Shown here: in pieces, positions 61,145 to 64,000 of the stretch | Layout of the letters: every line of letters starts with the position of its first letter | How positions within the stretch are numbered: the stretch's first letter is position 1 | Program-made: the position numbers and the translations under genes | From: Nocardia flavorosea NBRC 108225 | GTDB lineage: Bacteria > Actinomycetota > Actinomycetes > Mycobacteriales > Mycobacteriaceae | Direction: 5' to 3' | Assembly: GCF_001613385.1 (NCBI RefSeq) | Contig: NZ_BDCG01000027.1 | Span: 1 to 64,000, forward strand | DNA length: 64,000 nt | Notes under the pieces: generated by a model | Seen by the model: only the letters and a program-made list of their open reading frames with translations | Database searches by the model: none | Told to the model about the DNA's origin: nothing

Positions 61145-62269
61145 TCAGGTCAGATCGGCCGCGAGATTCGACCAGTTGGTCAACATTGCCGAACCCCGGG
61201 GCGTGAGGTCGTAGCCGGTCTGCGGATAGCCGTTGCTCAGCACACAGAACGAGATCCCGCTGACCGGATCGCAGAATCCGATCTGATACGCGGACCCGGA
61301 GTGCCCGAAGGTGGCCGGTGAGCCCGTCGCCGGCATCCACCCGTCGGGATTGTCACCCCGGACATTCACGAAGAGTCCGACCGAGGCCGGTTTCGTCCCG
61401 CCGCCGTAGAGTTTGTCGCCCGCCGGGACCGCGGTCACCCGCGGCCGGGTCGCCTCCTCGATCACCGCACGAGACCACAGCGGTGAGTGGAGCAGCGCCT
61501 GGTAGTGCAGCGCGACATCGGCGGCGCCGGCACATACGGAATGCGCCGGTTCGCCCGCCGCCACCACCCGGCGGTCCCGGAAGAACCAGGGCCCCCACGG
61601 GTCTACGTCGGAGCCGTCACCGTCGATGCACACCATCGGGGCGACGGTCGCGATCTGCTCCTCCTCCGTCAGCCCGAGGGCGAAGCCGAGGCCGAGGGGC
61701 TCGGCGATCTCCCGGCGCAGGTAGTCGGCAAGGGACAGTCCGGTGCGTCGTTCGACCACCTCGGCGATGATCCACGCGCTGGAGGTCAAGTGGTACTGCA
61801 GGACTTCCCCGGGCGGGCTGTCGAGCCGCCATTTGGCGAATGCGGCCAGGCGCGCCGCCCGGTCGGTCATCTTCGGATAGCCCAGCGGAGCGAACGCGAG
61901 GCCCGCGGTATGCGTGAGCATATGCGCGAGAGTGACGACTTCTTTTCCGTTGGTACCGAATTCGGGAATGATATCCGCGACCCGCTCGGAGACGTCGAGC
62001 TTGCCGTCACCGACGAGCTTCCAGATGGCACTCGCCACGATGGTCCGGCCGGCCGACTGCAGGAGATACCGGGGCGCCCCGGCACCCCACGTCTCGTTCG
62101 CAACCAGCCGACCGGCCCGGGCTACGGCGACCTGAGCCGACGGGAGCGCGCCGTGCTCCACCTCGAGTCGTATCCGGCGTAGCAGCACGTCGAGCCGGTG
62201 GGGGTCGATGCCGACATCTTCGGCCGGGACGATCTCTCGACTCGACGGGACGGCTTCGTTGCCTGTCAT
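61145..62269 (-). CDS. Beta-lactamase-fold (serine hydrolase-like) protein with altered catalytic motifs
   Basis: 374 residues from ATG at 62269. The fold is recognisable from LVGDGKLDVSERVADIIPEF, LAHMLTHTAGLAFAP, EVVERRTGLSLADYL and FGHSGSAYQIGFCDP. The SxxK motif reads SAGR (72-75) and YxN reads YHL (159-161), so the general-base Lys and the Asn are changed; HSG is kept. It may be a pseudoenzyme, or an esterase using another base. The frame runs open to 62551 but that part is Arg/Ser-rich shadow. Confidence 0.82.
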   Translation of the reverse strand: MTGNEAVPSSREIVPAEDVGIDPHRLDVLLRRIRLEVEHGALPSAQVAVARAGRLVANETWGAGAPRYLLQSAGRTIVASAIWKLVGDGKLDVSERVADIIPEFGTNGKEVVTLAHMLTHTAGLAFAPLGYPKMTDRAARLAAFAKWRLDSPPGEVLQYHLTSSAWIIAEVVERRTGLSLADYLRREIAEPLGLGFALGLTEEEQIATVAPMVCIDGDGSDVDPWGPWFFRDRRVVAAGEPAHSVCAGAADVALHYQALLHSPLWSRAVIEEATRPRVTAVPAGDKLYGGGTKPASVGLFVNVRGDNPDGWMPATGSPATFGHSGSAYQIGFCDPVSGISFCVLSNGYPQTGYDLTPRGSAMLTNWSNLAADLT

Positions 62270-62321
62270 CTGGTGTTCGCGCCCTTTCACCGGCCGGCCG
62301 GTTGCGGATGAACCATGATCG

Positions 62322-63527
62322 TTACTTTGCGCCGAGGAGCTCGAGCCCGTTGTCGCGGAGGAACCACTTGCGTTTTTCCTCACCGAGCCCCTCGACCTTC
62401 GCGTAGAAGTCGGCGGGCTCGCGCAGCCCTTCGGCGTGCGGCCAGTCCGACCCCATGACCAGGGCATCAACTCCGCCCAGCCGATCGGCAAGGTCCACCG
62501 TGTCGTCCTCGGGATAGGGCACGACCCGCACATGGCGCTTGAAGATTGCACTCGGCCGTTCCGTCAGCTGGCCGCCCAGCCACCGGCCGGCGCGCGCCAT
62601 CCCGCGGCTCTTGTCCATATGCCGGATGAAATGCGGAGCCCACTCCGCGCCGTACTCGCTGACCAGCACCTTGATATTCGGGAAACGGCCGAACAGATTG
62701 TCGAAGATCAGTGCCGACAACGTGTCCGTGATCGGACGCTCCCCGTAGGTGTTCTGCCACTGCCAGGCCGAGAACTGGAACGGCGCAACCGCATCCCAAC
62801 CCCAATGGGGGGCAACATTTTCCTGGTAGTGATATTCGGTGATGTGGAAGGAGATCACCGCGCGCGCCTCGTTGACCCGGGCCCAGAACGGGTCGAAGTA
62901 GGGATCGCCCGGCGAACGGCCGTTCACCGGTCCCGGCGGAAGCATGATGAACTTGGCGCCGGCCGCGAGCACCCGATCGAGCTCCTCGCAGGCCCGATCC
63001 AGGTTGTCCAGCGACAGCAGAGCCGGTGCGTAGATCCTGTCCTGGGTGTTGAAGCCCCAGTCCTCATCGATCCACCGGTTGAAGGAGATGAGATTGTCGA
63101 AGAGCGCCTCGCCCTTCAGATACGCCCACACGAACAGTCCCCAGCCGCCCGGGTACATGATCGACCGCTCGATCTGCTGCTCCGTCAGCTGGACGAGCCG
63201 GTCTTCCTTGTTCCGGTACTCCTTCTGGATCGGCTCGTAGAACCGCTCGGCATCGGTCGCGTCGCCGGACGAGCGTGCTTTCAGCATTTCGACCAGCGAG
63301 CCCGGCACGTTCGCCTGGTCCAGATCATGGTCGAGCGCGGTGACGATCCGATCGTTGGCCAGCAGGATCTTCCGGCTGCCATCCGCCGAGAGAATCGGCC
63401 GGACCGCGGTGTCCAGCTTGCCCTTGGGCATGAACCGGGTGAAGCAGTCATCTGCTTCGACGGAATGCTGGTCGAAGTCCAGCAACTTGTAGGGAAGCTC
63501 CCCCACCGAGTTCTCGATCAGTGCCAT
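62322..63527 (-). CDS. Amidohydrolase family 2 protein
   Basis: 401 residues of the metal-dependent TIM-barrel ACMSD-like family: FDQHSVE near the N-terminus, VISFHITEYHYQ (metal His) in the middle, and MGSDWPHAEG near the end with the catalytic Asp. AAGGGATC precedes ATG. Members decarboxylate or hydrolyse ring-derived acids; here it could open or decarboxylate a ring intermediate. Site t lies 78 bases upstream. Confidence 0.88.
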   Translation of the reverse strand: MALIENSVGELPYKLLDFDQHSVEADDCFTRFMPKGKLDTAVRPILSADGSRKILLANDRIVTALDHDLDQANVPGSLVEMLKARSSGDATDAERFYEPIQKEYRNKEDRLVQLTEQQIERSIMYPGGWGLFVWAYLKGEALFDNLISFNRWIDEDWGFNTQDRIYAPALLSLDNLDRACEELDRVLAAGAKFIMLPPGPVNGRSPGDPYFDPFWARVNEARAVISFHITEYHYQENVAPHWGWDAVAPFQFSAWQWQNTYGERPITDTLSALIFDNLFGRFPNIKVLVSEYGAEWAPHFIRHMDKSRGMARAGRWLGGQLTERPSAIFKRHVRVVPYPEDDTVDLADRLGGVDALVMGSDWPHAEGLREPADFYAKVEGLGEEKRKWFLRDNGLELLGAK

Positions 63528-63604
63528 CGTGAGATCCCTTCGCACAGTCGGTCGCGTCGGCATCGGGTGATGCCGGTCAGCCTCAACATGAGAGACTCTA
63601 TCTT

Positions 63605-63617
63605 AATGATATACCTA
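63605..63617 (-). promoter_or_regulatory. Candidate operator site t
   Basis: Reads TAGGTATATCATT on the minus strand, before the amidohydrolase gene. Very close to site h (CAGTTATATCATT). Confidence 0.45.
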
Positions 63618-63709
63618 TTCACAAGATATCGGCTTGCATCGGATGAATCCGGCCCTGCCGCCGCGCGCAGTGCGGCGACAACCGGCCGGGCATCCTCGGA
63701 GCCGGCGGA

Positions 63710-64000
63710 TCAGTAGGTACGCAAACCCATACTGCGGGCGATACCGTTGCGCTGAATCTGGCTGGTCCCCCCGGAAATGGTGGTCACGATGGATTCGCGG
63801 TAGCGGAAACTCATGACACTCTCCGTGGAGAACCCGTGCCCGGCCAGCACCTGCATACCGAGCCGGGCAGCATTGGCATAGGTTTCCGAGCCCTTGAGCT
63901 TGGCCATCGCACCTTCACGCGAGCAGGACATCCCCTGCGACAGCATCCACGCGGCCCGCCGCGTCAGCAACCGGGCCGAATCGATCTCCACCTGCAGATC
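63710..64000 (-). CDS. Acyl-CoA dehydrogenase, C-terminal part (5' end outside the window)
   Basis: The last ~96 residues of an acyl-CoA dehydrogenase: AMAKLKGSETYANAARLGMQ, VLAGHGFSTES, and TTISGGTSQIQRNGIARSMGL at the end. Gly stands at the MCAD Glu position, as in the other dehydrogenases here. The gene continues past base 64000. It reads into the amidohydrolase after ~180 bases containing site t. Confidence 0.88.
   Translation of the reverse strand, partial: DLQVEIDSARLLTRRAAWMLSQGMSCSREGAMAKLKGSETYANAARLGMQVLAGHGFSTESVMSFRYRESIVTTISGGTSQIQRNGIARSMGLRTY

Noticed and set aside
1..64000. CRISPR arrays, tRNA/rRNA genes, insertion sequences, integrases, attachment sites, known riboswitches
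   Set aside because: No regularly spaced repeats, no tRNA-like CCA-ended cloverleaf, no transposase or integrase motifs, and no recognisable riboswitch core were seen on reading.

Overview
The window is high-GC actinobacterial DNA packed with CoA-thioester catabolism genes. An F420-dependent (LLM) oxidoreductase, FadD/FadE-type enzymes, Ltp/DUF35 pairs, GTG/TTG starts and apparently leaderless promoters suggest a mycolic-acid lineage such as Nocardia or Rhodococcus. The genus is an inference. I see no rRNA, tRNA, CRISPR array, insertion sequence or phage gene. It reads as the inside of a large catabolic region: about seven short-chain dehydrogenases (SDRs), six acyl-CoA dehydrogenases, six acyl-CoA ligases plus one ligase-like fragment, four crotonase-fold proteins and three thiolase-fold proteins. 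Both ends cut genes (an SDR at the left, an acyl-CoA dehydrogenase at the right), so the region continues on both sides.

Layout. 1-6.9 kb: a branched-chain-amino-acid-type ABC importer in which two permeases and one ATPase are fused in a single polypeptide, a separate second ATPase, and two paralogous lipoprotein binding proteins flanking them. 7.1-13.9 kb: a PaaK-like ligase with a truncated ligase-like partner, then a kinase / TetR / SDR / acyl-CoA dehydrogenase / SDR operon whose kinase and dehydrogenase look like the two halves of ACAD10/11 (4-hydroxyacyl-CoA use). 14.1-20.0 kb (minus strand): acyl-CoA dehydrogenase, tandem hotdog protein, small winged-helix-like protein, SDR, DHA2 exporter and a free-standing lipoyl domain. 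20.1-30.0 kb: LLM oxidoreductase, crotonase, ligase, thiolase, thiolase-like/DUF35 pair, DoxX, CoA transferase, TetR, SDR. 30.1-33.3 kb: a LuxR-type NB-ARC regulator and a second tandem hotdog protein. 33.4-38.4 kb: Rieske oxygenase, KstD-like flavoprotein and 2-oxoacid dehydrogenase E1 alpha/beta in one overlapping operon. 38.6-49.9 kb: TetR, Nudix hydrolase, acyl-CoA dehydrogenase, two ligases, two crotonases, MHS-type importer, SDR, third tandem hotdog protein. 49.9-59.2 kb: MFS permease, two ligases, and a cassette (two acyl-CoA dehydrogenases, DUF35, Ltp2-like, MaoC) resembling the mycobacterial igr cholesterol operon. 59.3-64 kb (minus strand): SDR, crotonase-fold protein, beta-lactamase-fold protein, amidohydrolase, acyl-CoA dehydrogenase.

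Together the genes suggest uptake of an organic acid or a cyclic/terpenoid- or steroid-like carboxylic acid, activation to CoA esters, ring oxidation (Rieske plus KstD-like enzymes), and side-chain shortening by beta-oxidation and retro-aldol cleavage. The substrate cannot be read from the sequence. A degenerate 13-bp element (about TAGTTAnATnATT) recurs in AT-rich islands before most of the catabolic operons and is the best candidate for a shared operator.
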